Shown here in pieces: positions 37,631 through 48,758 of a DNA stretch of 64,000 nucleotides (positions are counted from its first letter, which is position 1; each line of letters begins with the position of its first letter). Source of the DNA: Comamonadaceae bacterium. Lineage in GTDB: Bacteria > Pseudomonadota > Gammaproteobacteria > Burkholderiales > Burkholderiaceae_C. The notes under the pieces were generated by a model. It was not told where the DNA came from. It did not search any database and worked only from the letters and a program-made list of their open reading frames with translations. Made by a program: the position numbers and the translations under genes. The stretch covers positions 1-64,000 of the forward strand of contig QZKF01000006.1 in assembly GCA_003599455.1 (NCBI GenBank), written 5' to 3'.

Positions 37631-39310
37631 TCAGACCCGGTTCATGTCGAACTGCGCCTTGTCGCCTTTGCCGTAGACCTTCAGGGCACCCTTTTCGCCG
37701 ACGGCGTTGGGGCGGATGAAGATCCAGTTCTGCCAGGCGGTGAGTCGGCCGAAGATGCGGGTGGCCATGTTTTCCTTCTGCGCAAAACGCAGGTTGGCTT
37801 CCAGGCCGGTGAGCGCGTCGGGCGACATGGAGGCGCGCTCCTCGAGCGCCATGCGCACTTCGTCGTCCCAGTCGATGTCGTCCGGTGCGGCCGTCACCAG
37901 GCCGAGCGCCAACGCGGCATCGGCGTCCAGCGCCTGGCCGATGGCGCCACGCGCGGCTTCCATCGGTGCCGCCTCTTCGTAGAAGCGGCGCTGCAGACGC
38001 GACTGGTCGTTGACCATGGGCAGGTAGCCGAAGTTGAATTCGTCGAGTTGCAGCCGGGGCGCCTTGTCGGCGTCGTCGGGCAAGGCCAGCATGTAAGCGC
38101 GGTCGGCGCAGAAGGCCAGTTCGGCAAAGCAGCCGGCGAAGCAGGAGCCGGGCTCGATGAGGGCAAACAGGCTGCGCGAGGACACGTCCAGCCGCGCGAA
38201 GGTGCGGCGCATCAGGCCCAGCGTCTCGCGCACCAGCCAGTGGTCCTTGTTCGCGAGCATCAGCGCGTCGCTGGCCAGCACGGCGGCGGCGTCGCCTTCG
38301 GTCTTGAGCAGCCAGGTGCCGATGTCGAGTTCGTTGGTGCGCAGGCAGAGGATGGCGTCGTCGAGCTCGCGCGCCATCTGCAGCGGCCACCAGGCGGCGC
38401 CCGCGGCTTCGATGCCGGCGATGTCTTTCGGCTGCGCACCGGTGGGCGCCTTCAGGGTGAGGGTGGCGCTGCGCTTGCTGCGGTCGATCGCCACGTTCAC
38501 GAACGCATAGGCGATGCCGTCGGCGCTGTCGGTGCGTGCGATGCGCGGCAGGGCCACACCTTTGCCGGCGGCCGGGCGGTCGCTCTTGGCGGCCAGCGCG
38601 GCGGCGCGTTCCTTCACGTGCGCGGCGAACTGCTGCGGCTTGGCGATGGAGTCGACCAGGCGCCAGTCCACCGCCTTCTTGCCGCGCACGCCCTCGCTGG
38701 TGGTGCAGAAGATGTCGGCCAGGTCGTGGCGCACGTGGCGCTTGTCGGTCACGCGGGTCAGGCCGCCGGTGCCGGGCAGCACGCCGAGCAGCGGCACCTC
38801 GGGCAGGGAGACAGCGGATGAGCGGTCATCAACCAGCACGATCTCGTCGCAGGCCAGGGCCAGTTCGTAGCCGCCGCCAGCGCAGGCGCCGTTGAGCGCG
38901 GCGACGAACTTCAGGCCGCTGTGCTTCGATGAGTCTTCGATGCCGTTGCGCGTCTCGTTGGTGAACTTGCAGAAGTTCACCTTCCAGGCGTGGCTGGACA
39001 CGCCCAGCATGAAGATGTTGGCGCCGGAGCAGAACACACGGTCCTTGGCGCTGGTGACGACCACGGTGCGCACCTCGGGGTGTTCGAAGCGCACGCGGTT
39101 GAGCGCGTCGTGCAGCTCGATGTCCACGCCCAGGTCGTAGCTGTTGAGCTTGAGCTTGTAGCCGGGGCGGATGCCGGCGTCTTCGTTGATGTCGATGGCC
39201 AGCGTGGCGACGGCGCCGTCAAAGGCCAGCTTCCAGTGGCGGTACTGGCTGGGGTCGGTGCGGTAATCGACGGTGGTGATGGCGGACGCGGGGGCGAGGG
39301 AAGCGCTCAT
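37631..39310 (-). CDS. boxC: 2,3-epoxybenzoyl-CoA dihydrolase
   Basis: BoxC opens the ring of 2,3-epoxybenzoyl-CoA by adding two waters, giving 3,4-dehydroadipyl-CoA semialdehyde and formate. It has 559 residues and a crotonase-like core at about residues 50-200, with VFCSGANIFMLG and NGACAGGGYELALACDEI as the oxyanion-hole regions. The C terminus (GRLTAWQNWIFIRPNAVGEKG) is family-specific. It is the first structural gene after a good sigma-70 promoter and a BoxR-type operator. Confidence 0.96.
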   Translation of the reverse strand: MSASLAPASAITTVDYRTDPSQYRHWKLAFDGAVATLAIDINEDAGIRPGYKLKLNSYDLGVDIELHDALNRVRFEHPEVRTVVVTSAKDRVFCSGANIFMLGVSSHAWKVNFCKFTNETRNGIEDSSKHSGLKFVAALNGACAGGGYELALACDEIVLVDDRSSAVSLPEVPLLGVLPGTGGLTRVTDKRHVRHDLADIFCTTSEGVRGKKAVDWRLVDSIAKPQQFAAHVKERAAALAAKSDRPAAGKGVALPRIARTDSADGIAYAFVNVAIDRSKRSATLTLKAPTGAQPKDIAGIEAAGAAWWPLQMARELDDAILCLRTNELDIGTWLLKTEGDAAAVLASDALMLANKDHWLVRETLGLMRRTFARLDVSSRSLFALIEPGSCFAGCFAELAFCADRAYMLALPDDADKAPRLQLDEFNFGYLPMVNDQSRLQRRFYEEAAPMEAARGAIGQALDADAALALGLVTAAPDDIDWDDEVRMALEERASMSPDALTGLEANLRFAQKENMATRIFGRLTAWQNWIFIRPNAVGEKGALKVYGKGDKAQFDMNRV

Positions 39311-39385
39311 GGTGTTGTCTCCTGGGGCGGCGTTGGAGGCCCCGCAAACCGGCAGTCAACTGCCGGCTGGAGCCCATGGATATGA

Positions 39386-39414
39386 ATAATAATTCACAAA
39401 TCCAAAACGGTCAA
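39386..39414 (-). promoter_or_regulatory. Sigma-70 promoter of boxCBA
   Basis: On the minus strand TTGACC (39409-39414) and TATTAT (39386-39391) are separated by exactly 17 bases, each one mismatch from consensus. It would start transcription about 65-70 bases before the boxC ATG at 39310. The BoxR-type motif touches the upstream edge of the -35. Confidence 0.8.
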
Positions 39415-39428
39415 TGCATTTTCATGCA
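39415..39428. promoter_or_regulatory. BoxR-type operator upstream of boxC
   Basis: TGCA-TTTTCA-TGCA: two TGCA palindromes with a 6-base spacer, immediately upstream of the -35 and overlapping the boxR stop codon. TGCA repeats are the known recognition elements of BzdR/BoxR regulators in Azoarcus, so this is the expected repressor site. Confidence 0.7.
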
Positions 39429-40375
39429 TGTTTTTCGGGAATGCCCAGTTCTTCGCGCACCAGCGTGCGCAGCGCCCCGAAGGCGTCTTCCAGGCTGTAG
39501 GCGCTGGTGTCGAAGCTCATGTCGGCCTTGGAATAGAACGCCGAGCGCCCGGCCAGGATGCGCTTGAGGTCTTCCATGGCTTCGCGGCTGGCCGCCATGG
39601 GGCGCAGGTCGCCCTGCGCGGCCACACGGCCCATGTGGTCGGCCGGGTCTGCCTGCAGCCACACCGTGGTGCAGTGCGAGAGCAGCAGGTTGAAGTTGGC
39701 CGCGTCCGACACCAGGCCGCCCGGCGTGGCGATCACCACCTCGGGGTAGATCTGGATCGCTTCTTCCAGCGCGCGGCGCTCGTAGCGGCGGTAGGCGGGC
39801 GTGCCGTACAGCGAGTGAATCTCGTGGATGCTGCAGCCGGCGAACTTCTCGATCTCGCGGCTGAGCTCGATGAAGGCGAAGCCCAGGTCGTCGGCCAGGT
39901 GCTGGCCCAGGGTGGATTTGCCCGCACCACGCAGCCCGATCAGCGCGATGCGGGACTTGCGGCCCGGGTCGCCGCCGGGCACGGCGCCACCACCGAGCAG
40001 GCCGCCGATGGCCACGCGCACACGGCGCAGGTCGGCCTCACCGCGCTTCTCCAGCAGCTCACGGATCAGCAGCCATTCGGGTGAGCTTGTGCTCACATCA
40101 CCAAGCAGCTCGGCGAGCGGACACTGCAGCGCCTGCGCCACCTGCAGCAGCACCAGGATGGAGGCGTTGCCGGTGCCATATTCGAGGTTGGCCAGGTGCC
40201 GCTCGGACACGTCGGCCGCCACGGCCACGGCCTTGCGCGTCATGCCGCGGCGCGAGCGCAGGGTGCGCACGCGCTCGCCCAGCGCCACCAGGAAGGGGTG
40301 GCGGGCTTCTTCTTCCTGACCGGCCGTCGCCTCGGGCCGGGGGCTGGCCATCACGCCGGAATCGGCTGCATCCAT
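39422..40375 (-). CDS. boxR: Benzoyl-CoA-responsive regulator BoxR (HTH plus shikimate-kinase-like domain)
   Basis: A 317-residue repressor of the BzdR/BoxR family. An N-terminal XRE-type helix-turn-helix (about residues 28-92, LGERVRTLRSRRGMTRKAVA and DVSERHLANLEYG) is joined by a linker to a shikimate-kinase-like domain with P-loop GLRGAGKST at 147-155. In Azoarcus relatives the second domain binds benzoyl-CoA and releases DNA. It stands between boxC and the divergent boxD, with TGCA motifs on both sides. The ATG at 40375 is used; ATG 40351 is possible. Confidence 0.93.
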   Translation of the reverse strand: MDAADSGVMASPRPEATAGQEEEARHPFLVALGERVRTLRSRRGMTRKAVAVAADVSERHLANLEYGTGNASILVLLQVAQALQCPLAELLGDVSTSSPEWLLIRELLEKRGEADLRRVRVAIGGLLGGGAVPGGDPGRKSRIALIGLRGAGKSTLGQHLADDLGFAFIELSREIEKFAGCSIHEIHSLYGTPAYRRYERRALEEAIQIYPEVVIATPGGLVSDAANFNLLLSHCTTVWLQADPADHMGRVAAQGDLRPMAASREAMEDLKRILAGRSAFYSKADMSFDTSAYSLEDAFGALRTLVREELGIPEKHA

Positions 40376-40449
40376 GGGGTGGCGGACCTTTCAAAGGGGT
40401 TCATCGGGTTCGGGAGAAACCCGCGGGGGACTTGCCAAGCGCCGCAACA

Positions 40450-40489
40450 TGCACTTTAATGCACATCTCGGCGCACGCAAGATAATGCA
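40450..40489. promoter_or_regulatory. BoxR-type operator between boxR and boxD
   Basis: TGCA-CTTTAA-TGCA at 40450-40463 has the same TGCA-N6-TGCA form as the site before boxC, and a third TGCA lies at 40486-40489 in an AT-rich stretch. This would let BoxR control itself and the boxD-ligase operon. A minus-strand TATAAA (40490-40495) could be a -10 for boxR; no clear plus-strand promoter was found. Confidence 0.62.
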
Positions 40490-40552
40490 TTTATAGCGCC
40501 ATTCTTCACCTGCGAACAGCCCCGGCGGTTCGCCCCACCCGAAATCACGCCC

Positions 40553-42130
40553 ATGACCACCTCCCCCCTGCTCCCCAACCACCTCGGCGGCCAATGGCAG
40601 ACCGGCACCGGCGCCGGCACACCGCTGTTCGATCCGGTGCTCGGCACCGAGCTGGCGCGCGTGAGCAGCGCCGGGCTCGACCTGGCCGCCGGTTTCCAGT
40701 TTGCCCGCGAACAGGGCGGCGCGGCCTTGCGCGCCCTGAGCTATGGCGAGCGCGCCGGCCTGCTGGCCGCCATCGTGAAGGTGCTGCAGGCGAACCGCGA
40801 CGCGTACTACGACATCGCCACCGCCAACTCGGGCACCACCACCAGGGACTCGGCGGTCGACATCGACGGCGGCATCTTCACCCTGGGCTACTACGCCAAG
40901 CAGGGCGAGGCCCTGGGCGACGCGCGCGCGCTGCTGGATGGCGAACGCATCCGCATGGGCAAGGACCCGGTGTTCCAGACCCAGCACATCCTGAGCCCCA
41001 CGCGCGGCCTGGCCCTGTTCATCAACGCCTTCAACTTCCCGAGCTGGGGCCTGTGGGAGAAGGCCGCGCCGGCCCTGCTCTCGGGCGTGCCGGTGGTCAT
41101 CAAACCGGCCACCGCCACCGCCTGGCTGACCCAGCGCATGGTCAAGGACGTGATCGACGCGAACATCCTGCCGCCGGGCGCGCTCTCGGTGGTCTGTGGC
41201 TCGTCCGCCGGCCTGATGGACCAGCTGCAGCCTTTTGACGTGGTCTCGTTCACCGGCTCGGCCGAGACGGCGCGCATCATCCGCAGCCACCCGGCCGTGG
41301 CCGAACGCTCGGTGCGCTGCAACATCGAGGCCGACAGCCTCAACAGCGCCCTGCTCGACCCCACCGCCACGGCCGACAGCGAGGCCTTCAACCTGCTGGT
41401 GGGCGAGGTGGTGCGCGAGATGACGGTGAAGGCCGGCCAGAAATGCACCGCGATCCGCCGCGTGTTCGTGCCGCGCGCGCTGTTTGACGCCGCCGCCCAG
41501 GCAATCGGCGCCAAGCTGGCCAAAACCTCGGTCGGCAACCCACGCAATGAAGCCGTTCGCATGGGCTCGCTGGTGAGCCAGGAGCAGAAGGCCAGCGTGC
41601 TCGAAGGCATTGCGACACTGCGCACCGAGGCCGAGGTGCTGTTCGACGGTGGCAGCGCGGCGCTGGTGGACGCCGACGCGTCGGTGTCCGCCTGCGTGGC
41701 GCCCGTGCTGCTGGGCTCGCGCGAGCCCGCGAAGGCGGCGCTGCTGCACGCGGTGGAAGTGTTCGGCCCGGTGGCCACGCTCATGGCCTACGACAGCGAG
41801 GCCCAGGCCTATGAGCTGATCCGCCGCGGCGAAGGCTCGCTGGTGTGCTCGGTCTACAGCGCCGACCCGGCTTTCACCGCCCGCGCCGCGCTCGAGCTCG
41901 GCTCGGCGCATGGCCGCGTGCACGCGATCTCGCCCGACGTGGCGACCAGCCAGACCGGCCACGGCAACGTGATGCCCATGTCGCTGCACGGCGGCCCGGG
42001 CCGGGCCGGTGGCGGGGAAGAGCTCGGCGGCCTGCGCGCGCTGGGCTTCTACCACCGCCGCAGCGCGGTGCAGGCCAGCAGCGCCGCACTGGACGCGCTG
42101 GCCGCCTCGGCGGTAGCCTTGAAATACTGA
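40553..42130 (+). CDS. boxD: 3,4-dehydroadipyl-CoA semialdehyde dehydrogenase
   Basis: Oxidises the semialdehyde made by BoxC to 3,4-dehydroadipyl-CoA with NADP+. The 525-residue protein is an aldehyde dehydrogenase with [15 protein letters not shown] (catalytic Cys) and [12 protein letters not shown] (general base Glu); the cofactor site is around [11 protein letters not shown]. The C-terminal [20 protein letters not shown] is typical of the PaaZ/BoxD branch. It is divergent from boxR and followed by benzoate-CoA ligase after 38 bases. Confidence 0.93.
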   Translation: MTTSPLLPNHLGGQWQTGTGAGTPLFDPVLGTELARVSSAGLDLAAGFQFAREQGGAALRALSYGERAGLLAAIVKVLQANRDAYYDIATANSGTTTRDSAVDIDGGIFTLGYYAKQGEALGDARALLDGERIRMGKDPVFQTQHILSPTRGLALFINAFNFPSWGLWEKAAPALLSGVPVVIKPATATAWLTQRMVKDVIDANILPPGALSVVCGSSAGLMDQLQPFDVVSFTGSAETARIIRSHPAVAERSVRCNIEADSLNSALLDPTATADSEAFNLLVGEVVREMTVKAGQKCTAIRRVFVPRALFDAAAQAIGAKLAKTSVGNPRNEAVRMGSLVSQEQKASVLEGIATLRTEAEVLFDGGSAALVDADASVSACVAPVLLGSREPAKAALLHAVEVFGPVATLMAYDSEAQAYELIRRGEGSLVCSVYSADPAFTARAALELGSAHGRVHAISPDVATSQTGHGNVMPMSLHGGPGRAGGGEELGGLRALGFYHRRSAVQASSAALDALAASAVALKY

Positions 42131-42168
42131 GCCCGACATCATCCGACAGCCCGCAGAGGAGACACACC

Positions 42169-43728
<1,560 letters not shown>

Positions 43729-43749
43729 ACGCGCCCGGTGGCCACGCGC

Positions 43750-44079
43750 TCAGCGCGTTCCGCGCTGGCAGCGGCCCTGCTTCTCGAACCAGTAGGCGAT
43801 GTTGCCGACGATCACGACGCTGCCGGACACGATGGCGCTGGCCGCCGCCGTCGCGCCCGCCGCCACCAGCAGCACCACACAGCCTTCGTTGCCGCATTGC
43901 TGGATCGACGCCAGCTGCAGCGGCTCGAGGTTCATGTGCCGTGAAGACACCCGGCAATCCGCGTCATAGACCTCGGTCGTGCGGGGCACGTACACGCAGG
44001 CCTGCAGCAAGGCCGCCAGGCAGGGCAGCAGGCAGGTGGCCCGCAGGTGAAGCCCTCGTCGGGTGCGCGGACTTTCCAT
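43750..44079 (-). CDS. Hypothetical lipoprotein
   Basis: A 109-residue protein with a hydrophobic N-terminal stretch and a lipobox-like LLQAC (CLLPCLAALLQACVYVPRT). The mature part has four further cysteines (DADCRVSS, QQCGNEGCVV and GRCQRG) around a hydrophobic segment (LLVAAGATAAASAIVSGSVVIVG). I do not recognise the family. It lies 16 bases after apbC on the same strand and converges on the benzoate-CoA ligase gene. Confidence 0.65.
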   Translation of the reverse strand: MESPRTRRGLHLRATCLLPCLAALLQACVYVPRTTEVYDADCRVSSRHMNLEPLQLASIQQCGNEGCVVLLVAAGATAAASAIVSGSVVIVGNIAYWFEKQGRCQRGTR

Positions 44080-44095
44080 GCGGGCCGGCCCGGGC

Positions 44096-45187
44096 TCAGG
44101 TTTCCTTCGAGATCTTGATAGAGGGAAACTTGTTCGAGAAGTCCTTGGCCTTGGCTGCGATCTTGATCGCCAGCTGGCGCGCGACCGACTTGTACAGCGC
44201 GGCGATCTCGCCCTCGGGGTCGGCCACCACGGTCGGCATGCCGCTGTCGGCCTGCACGCGGATGCTCATGTTCAGCGGCAGCGCGCCCAGGTAGTCCATG
44301 CCGTACTCGGCCGCCATGTTCTTGCCGCCGTCGGCGCCGAAGATGTGCTCCACATGGCCGCACTTCTCGCACACGTGCACCGCCATGTTTTCCACGATGC
44401 CCAGGATGGGCACGCCCACCTTCTCGAACATCTTGATGCCCTTGCGCGCGTCCAGCAGGGCAATGTCCTGCGGCGTGGTGACGATCACCGCGCCGGTGAG
44501 CGGCACGCGCTGGGACAGCGTGAGCTGGATGTCGCCGGTGCCCGGGGGCATGTCGACGATCAGGTAGTCGAGGTCTTTCCAGTTGGTCTGGCGCAGCAGC
44601 TGCTCCAGCGCCTGGGTGGCCATGGGGCCGCGCCAGATCATGGCTTCGTCGCGGTCGATCAGGAAACCGATCGAGATCACCTGCACGCCGTAGTTCTCCA
44701 GCGGCTCCATGGTCTGGCCGTCCGCGCTCTCGGGCCGGCCTTCCACGCCCATCATCATGGGCTGGCTCGGGCCGTAGATGTCGGCGTCCAGGATGCCGAC
44801 CTTGGCGCCCTCGGCGGACAGCGCCAGCGCCAGGTTGACCGCGGTCGTGCTCTTGCCCACGCCGCCCTTGCCCGATGCCACGGCGATGATGTTCTTCACG
44901 TTGGGCATGACCTGCACGCCACGCTGCACCGCATGCGCCGTGATCTTCATGGTCATGTTGACCGACACGTTGTCCACGCCCGCCACCGACTTGGCGGCGG
45001 CGATCAGCGCCTTGCGGAACCCCGGCATCTGGCTTTTGGCCGGGTAGCCCAGCTCGACGTCGAAGGACACGTCGCCGTCGGTCACCTGCAGGTTTTTCAG
45101 CGCCTTGGTGGACACGAAGTCCTTGCCGGTGTTCGGGTCGGTGACGGCTTGCAGCGCGGTCAGCAGCGCCTGGGAATCGACGGCCAT
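44096..45187 (-). CDS. apbC: Iron-sulfur cluster carrier ATPase ApbC/Mrp
   Basis: A 363-residue P-loop ATPase that carries and transfers [4Fe-4S] clusters in the cytosol. The N-terminal MIP18/DUF59 domain covers about residues 1-90. ASGKGGVGKSTTAVNLA is the deviant Walker A and the CxxC of VCEKCGHVEHIFG binds the bridging cluster. It is divergent from metG. With a formate dehydrogenase, a polyferredoxin and BoxA in this region there is no lack of clients, but ApbC is a general factor. Confidence 0.94.
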   Translation of the reverse strand: MAVDSQALLTALQAVTDPNTGKDFVSTKALKNLQVTDGDVSFDVELGYPAKSQMPGFRKALIAAAKSVAGVDNVSVNMTMKITAHAVQRGVQVMPNVKNIIAVASGKGGVGKSTTAVNLALALSAEGAKVGILDADIYGPSQPMMMGVEGRPESADGQTMEPLENYGVQVISIGFLIDRDEAMIWRGPMATQALEQLLRQTNWKDLDYLIVDMPPGTGDIQLTLSQRVPLTGAVIVTTPQDIALLDARKGIKMFEKVGVPILGIVENMAVHVCEKCGHVEHIFGADGGKNMAAEYGMDYLGALPLNMSIRVQADSGMPTVVADPEGEIAALYKSVARQLAIKIAAKAKDFSNKFPSIKISKET

Positions 45188-45337
45188 GGGGAACTGTCTC
45201 CTGTGGGGATGGGGGGTATCGGTTTTGCGGAAGGCGGGGGCAAGTCTAACGGCACGCCCCGGCCGGGGTCATACACACAGGCGCCATGAGGGCATAGCCC
45301 CGTAAAATCACGGGTTACCCGACAGAAAGCCCTTCCC

Positions 45338-47392
45338 ATGAGCCAGCGACGCCTGTTCGTCACCACCGCCCTGCCCTACGCCAACGGCCATTTCCACATC
45401 GGCCACATCATGGAATACATCCAGGCCGACATCTGGGTGCGGTTCCAGCGCATGCAGGGCCACGAGGTGAACTTCGTCTGCGCCGACGACGCGCACGGCG
45501 CGCCGATCATGATCGCGGCCGACAAGGCCGGCAAGACGCCGCAGCAGTTCGTGGCCGACATCGCCGCCGGCCGCAAGCCCTACCTGGACGGCTTCCACAT
45601 CGGCTTCGACAACTGGCACAGCACCGACGCGCCGGAAAACCACGCGCTGGCGCAGGACGTGTACCGCGCGCTCAAGGCCAATGGCCTGATCGAGACGCGC
45701 ACCATCGAGCAGTTCTTCGACCCCGAGAAGAACATGTTCCTGCCCGACCGCTTCATCAAGGGCGAGTGCCCCAACTGCCACGCGAAAGACCAGTACGGCG
45801 ACAACTGCGAGGTCTGCAGCAAGGTCTACAGCCCGACCGAGCTGATCAACCCCTACTCGGCGCTCTCGGGTGCCAGGCCGGTGCTCAAGCACTCGGAGCA
45901 CTTCTTCTTCAAGTTGTCCGACCCGCGCTGCCTGGCGTTCCTGGACCAGTGGACGCAAAGCGGCGCGGTGCAGCCCGAGGTGCTCAACAAGATCAGCGAG
46001 TGGATCGAGCCCGGCGAGGACGGCAAGCCGAAGATGGGCGACTGGGACATCAGCCGCGACGCCCCCTACTTCGGCATCGAGATCCCGGACGCGCCGGGCA
46101 AGTACTTCTACGTCTGGCTGGACGCGCCTATCGGCTACCTCGCTTCGCTGAAGAACCTGTTCGACAAGACCGGCCGCGATTTCAACGCCTTCATGGCCGA
46201 CCCGGCGACCGAGCAGTTCCACTTCATCGGCAAGGACATCATCACCTTCCACACGCTGTTCTGGCCGGCGATGCTGAAATTCAGCGGCCGCAAGGTGCCC
46301 ACCGCGGTGTTCGTGCACGGCTTTCTCACCATCAACAACGGCGAGAAGATGAGCAAGAGCCGCGGCACCGGCCTGGACCCGCTGAAGTACCTCAGCCTCG
46401 GCATGAACCCCGAGTGGCTGCGCTACTACCTCGCGGCCAAGCTGAGCGCTCGCAACGAGGACGTGGACTTCACGCCCGAGGACTTCATGGCCCGGGTCAA
46501 CAGCGACCTGGTGGGCAAGTACATCAACATCGCGTCGCGCGCGGCGGGCTTCATCGCCAAGCGCTTCGACGGCAAGCTCGGCGAGGTCTCGGCCGACGGC
46601 GACAACCTGCTCGACCACCTGCAGACCGCCGCACCGGCGGTGGCCACGCTCTACGCCGAGCGCGAGTACGGCAAGGCGCTGCGCGAGGTCATGCTGCTGG
46701 CCGACCGGGTGAACGCCTATGTGGACCAGAACAAGCCCTGGGAACTCGCCAAGAAGGAAGGCATGGACGGCCGGCTGCACGACGTGTGCACCACCTGCAT
46801 CGAGGCCTTCCGCCTGCTCACGCTGCTGCTCAAGCCGGTGCTGCCCGCGCTGGCCACGCAGGTGGAAGCCTTCCTGCAGATCGCGCCCATGCAGTTCGCC
46901 GACGCACAGCGCCTGCTGGGCGCGGGCCACGCCATCCAGACCTACCAGCACCTGATGCAGCGCGTGGACGTGAAGCAGCTCGACGCGCTGTTCGAACCCC
47001 CACCGGCGCCCGCCGTCGCGGCGACCGTGCCCGGCGGCGAACCGATTGCCGACACCATCGGCATCGACGAGTTTTCGAAGATCGACCTGCGCATCGCGCA
47101 GATCGTGGCCTGCGAGGCGGTGCAAGGCTCCACCAAGCTGCTGCGCCTCACGCTCGACGTGGGCGAGGGCCGCACGCGCAACGTGTTCAGCGGCATCGCC
47201 AGCGCGTACCGGCCCGAAGACCTGGTGGGCAAGCTCACCGTCATGGTGGCCAACCTCGCGCCGCGCAAGATGAAATTCGGCGTGAGCGAAGGCATGGTGC
47301 TGGCGGCCAGCCACGCCGACGAGAACGCCGAGCCGGGCATCCACATCCTCAACCCCTGGCCAGGCGCCACGCCCGGCATGCGGGTGCGCTGA
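45338..47392 (+). CDS. metG: Methionyl-tRNA synthetase
   Basis: Charges initiator and elongator tRNA-Met. The 684-residue protein has HFHIGH at 18-23, a zinc knuckle [22 protein letters not shown] at 337-341 in [10 protein letters not shown], an anticodon-binding domain and a C-terminal EMAP/Trbp-type tRNA-binding domain from about residue 580 ([12 protein letters not shown]). TAAAAT at 45303-45308, within a small CCCGT/ACGGG hairpin, may be its -10. Divergent from apbC. Confidence 0.96.
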   Translation: MSQRRLFVTTALPYANGHFHIGHIMEYIQADIWVRFQRMQGHEVNFVCADDAHGAPIMIAADKAGKTPQQFVADIAAGRKPYLDGFHIGFDNWHSTDAPENHALAQDVYRALKANGLIETRTIEQFFDPEKNMFLPDRFIKGECPNCHAKDQYGDNCEVCSKVYSPTELINPYSALSGARPVLKHSEHFFFKLSDPRCLAFLDQWTQSGAVQPEVLNKISEWIEPGEDGKPKMGDWDISRDAPYFGIEIPDAPGKYFYVWLDAPIGYLASLKNLFDKTGRDFNAFMADPATEQFHFIGKDIITFHTLFWPAMLKFSGRKVPTAVFVHGFLTINNGEKMSKSRGTGLDPLKYLSLGMNPEWLRYYLAAKLSARNEDVDFTPEDFMARVNSDLVGKYINIASRAAGFIAKRFDGKLGEVSADGDNLLDHLQTAAPAVATLYAEREYGKALREVMLLADRVNAYVDQNKPWELAKKEGMDGRLHDVCTTCIEAFRLLTLLLKPVLPALATQVEAFLQIAPMQFADAQRLLGAGHAIQTYQHLMQRVDVKQLDALFEPPPAPAVAATVPGGEPIADTIGIDEFSKIDLRIAQIVACEAVQGSTKLLRLTLDVGEGRTRNVFSGIASAYRPEDLVGKLTVMVANLAPRKMKFGVSEGMVLAASHADENAEPGIHILNPWPGATPGMRVR

Positions 47393-47402
47393 GCGCCCAC
47401 CC

Positions 47403-48143
47403 GTGTTCAAACCGATCCACGGCTTCACCGGTCTGCAGCGCACGCCGCAGACCGACCTCAAGCTCGGCTCGGTGCTGGCCTTCGTGGCTGGCGCGGCCAA
47501 CGCCGGGGGCTTTCTCGCGGTGGGCCAGTACACCTCGCACATGACCGGCATGCTGTCCTCGGTGGCCGACCATCTCGTGCTCGGCCAGCTCACGCTCGCG
47601 CTGGCCGCCGTCGGTGCCGTGCTCGCCTTCCTGCTGGGCGCCATGACCACCGCCTGGCTGGTCAACTGGGGCATGCGCCGCGAGTTGCGCAGCGCCTACG
47701 GCCTGCCGCTGATCGTGGAGGCCGCCGCGCTGCTGGTGTTCGGCCTGTTCGGCGCGGCCATCGGCCTCATGACACCGGTCTTCCTGCCGCTCACCGTGGT
47801 GCTGCTGTGCTTCATTATGGGCCTGCAGAACGCGGTGATCACCAAGATCTCGCGCTCGGTGATCCGCACCACCCACGTCACCGGCCTCATCACCGACCTC
47901 GGCATCGAGCTGGGCAAGCTGCTCTATGTGAACCGGCAAGCCGGCACCACGCCGGTGACGGCCGACCGGCGCCGGCTGCGCGTGCACAGCCAGCTGATCG
48001 CCTGCTTCTTCATCGGCGGGATCGCGGGTGCGCTGGGCTTCAAGCACCTGGGCTTCGTCAGCACGGTGCCGCTGGCGGCGCTGTTGCTGCTGCTGGTGCT
48101 GCGCCCCGCGCTCGACGACTGGCAGCGGCTGCGCGCGGCCTGA
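47403..48143 (+). CDS. YoaK family (DUF1275) membrane protein
   Basis: A 246-residue membrane protein with about six hydrophobic segments. The typical DUF1275 pattern is visible: SVLAFVAGAANAGGFLAVGQYTSHMTG near the N terminus and GLQNAVITKISRSVIRTTHVTG with GIELGKLLY in the middle. Function is unknown; transport is usually assumed. The start is a GTG 11 bases after the metG stop, so it is likely co-transcribed. It converges on the BamE-like lipoprotein gene with a single base between. Confidence 0.85.
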   Translation: MFKPIHGFTGLQRTPQTDLKLGSVLAFVAGAANAGGFLAVGQYTSHMTGMLSSVADHLVLGQLTLALAAVGAVLAFLLGAMTTAWLVNWGMRRELRSAYGLPLIVEAAALLVFGLFGAAIGLMTPVFLPLTVVLLCFIMGLQNAVITKISRSVIRTTHVTGLITDLGIELGKLLYVNRQAGTTPVTADRRRLRVHSQLIACFFIGGIAGALGFKHLGFVSTVPLAALLLLLVLRPALDDWQRLRAA

Positions 48144-48144
48144 G

Positions 48145-48660
48145 TCAGCGGTTGCGCTCGGGCTCCGGGTCCGGCCCCGACATCGTGGAGACCACGCGCA
48201 GGTCGGGATCGAACACCACCGTGAACACCTTGGATTCACCCACGCCGGGGCTCTCGAAGTAACGCCAGTCGTAGTGCGTCTCGCGCTTGAGCGCGTAGGT
48301 GGTGATCTTCATCGGCTTGCCCAGCATGCGTCGCACCGTTTCCATGGGCATGCCCACCTGCACCTGCGCAAAGGTGCGCGGGTTGAGCACCTGGCGCAAC
48401 GAGGCCATGCGGCCGTCGGGGCCGATGGTGATCATGTAGTTGGTGTGGCCCGCGGGCTGGCGGTTGTACTCGTAGACCTGCGCACCGTCCTCGCCTTCCC
48501 ACACCGCCTCGGGCGCGCCGAAGCGCTCGCGCACGTCGGCCTCGGTGGACACGCCTTCTTCCAGCTCGCTGATGTTCTGCGGATCGCAGGCCGCGAGAAG
48601 GCCCGCCAGGGCCAGCAGGCCCAGCGCGCCACGCCACCTCTTGCCCATCGCTGTTCGCAT
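48145..48660 (-). CDS. SmpA/OmlA (BamE-like) outer-membrane lipoprotein
   Basis: A 171-residue lipoprotein with signal peptide and lipobox LAAC (ALGLLALAGLLAACDPQN). Two repeated BamE-like segments follow, VSTEADVRERFGAPEAVWEG and VQVGMPMETVRRMLGKPM. BamE helps the BAM complex insert outer-membrane proteins, but this double-repeat form is larger than BamE (about 113 residues) and may do something else. ATG 48660, preceded by AAGGATCGAG, is preferred to the ATG four codons later and to a longer form starting at 48681. Confidence 0.8.
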   Translation of the reverse strand: MRTAMGKRWRGALGLLALAGLLAACDPQNISELEEGVSTEADVRERFGAPEAVWEGEDGAQVYEYNRQPAGHTNYMITIGPDGRMASLRQVLNPRTFAQVQVGMPMETVRRMLGKPMKITTYALKRETHYDWRYFESPGVGESKVFTVVFDPDLRVVSTMSGPDPEPERNR

Positions 48661-48746
48661 CTCGATCCTTGTGCCGGTCAAAAGGCCAGTCTACTGCCGC
48701 GTCCCCTATCCTCTGGCCTGTCAGCTTCGTGAACCGTTGCCAAAGG

Positions 48747-48752
48747 TAACAT
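48747..48752 (+). promoter_or_regulatory. -10-like TAACAT directly before the SulP gene
   Basis: TAACAT is followed by CGGCCC and the ATG at 48759, so transcription would begin at or beside the start codon. There is no Shine-Dalgarno. The -35 region is not convincing. Confidence 0.35.
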
Positions 48753-48758
48753 CGGCCC

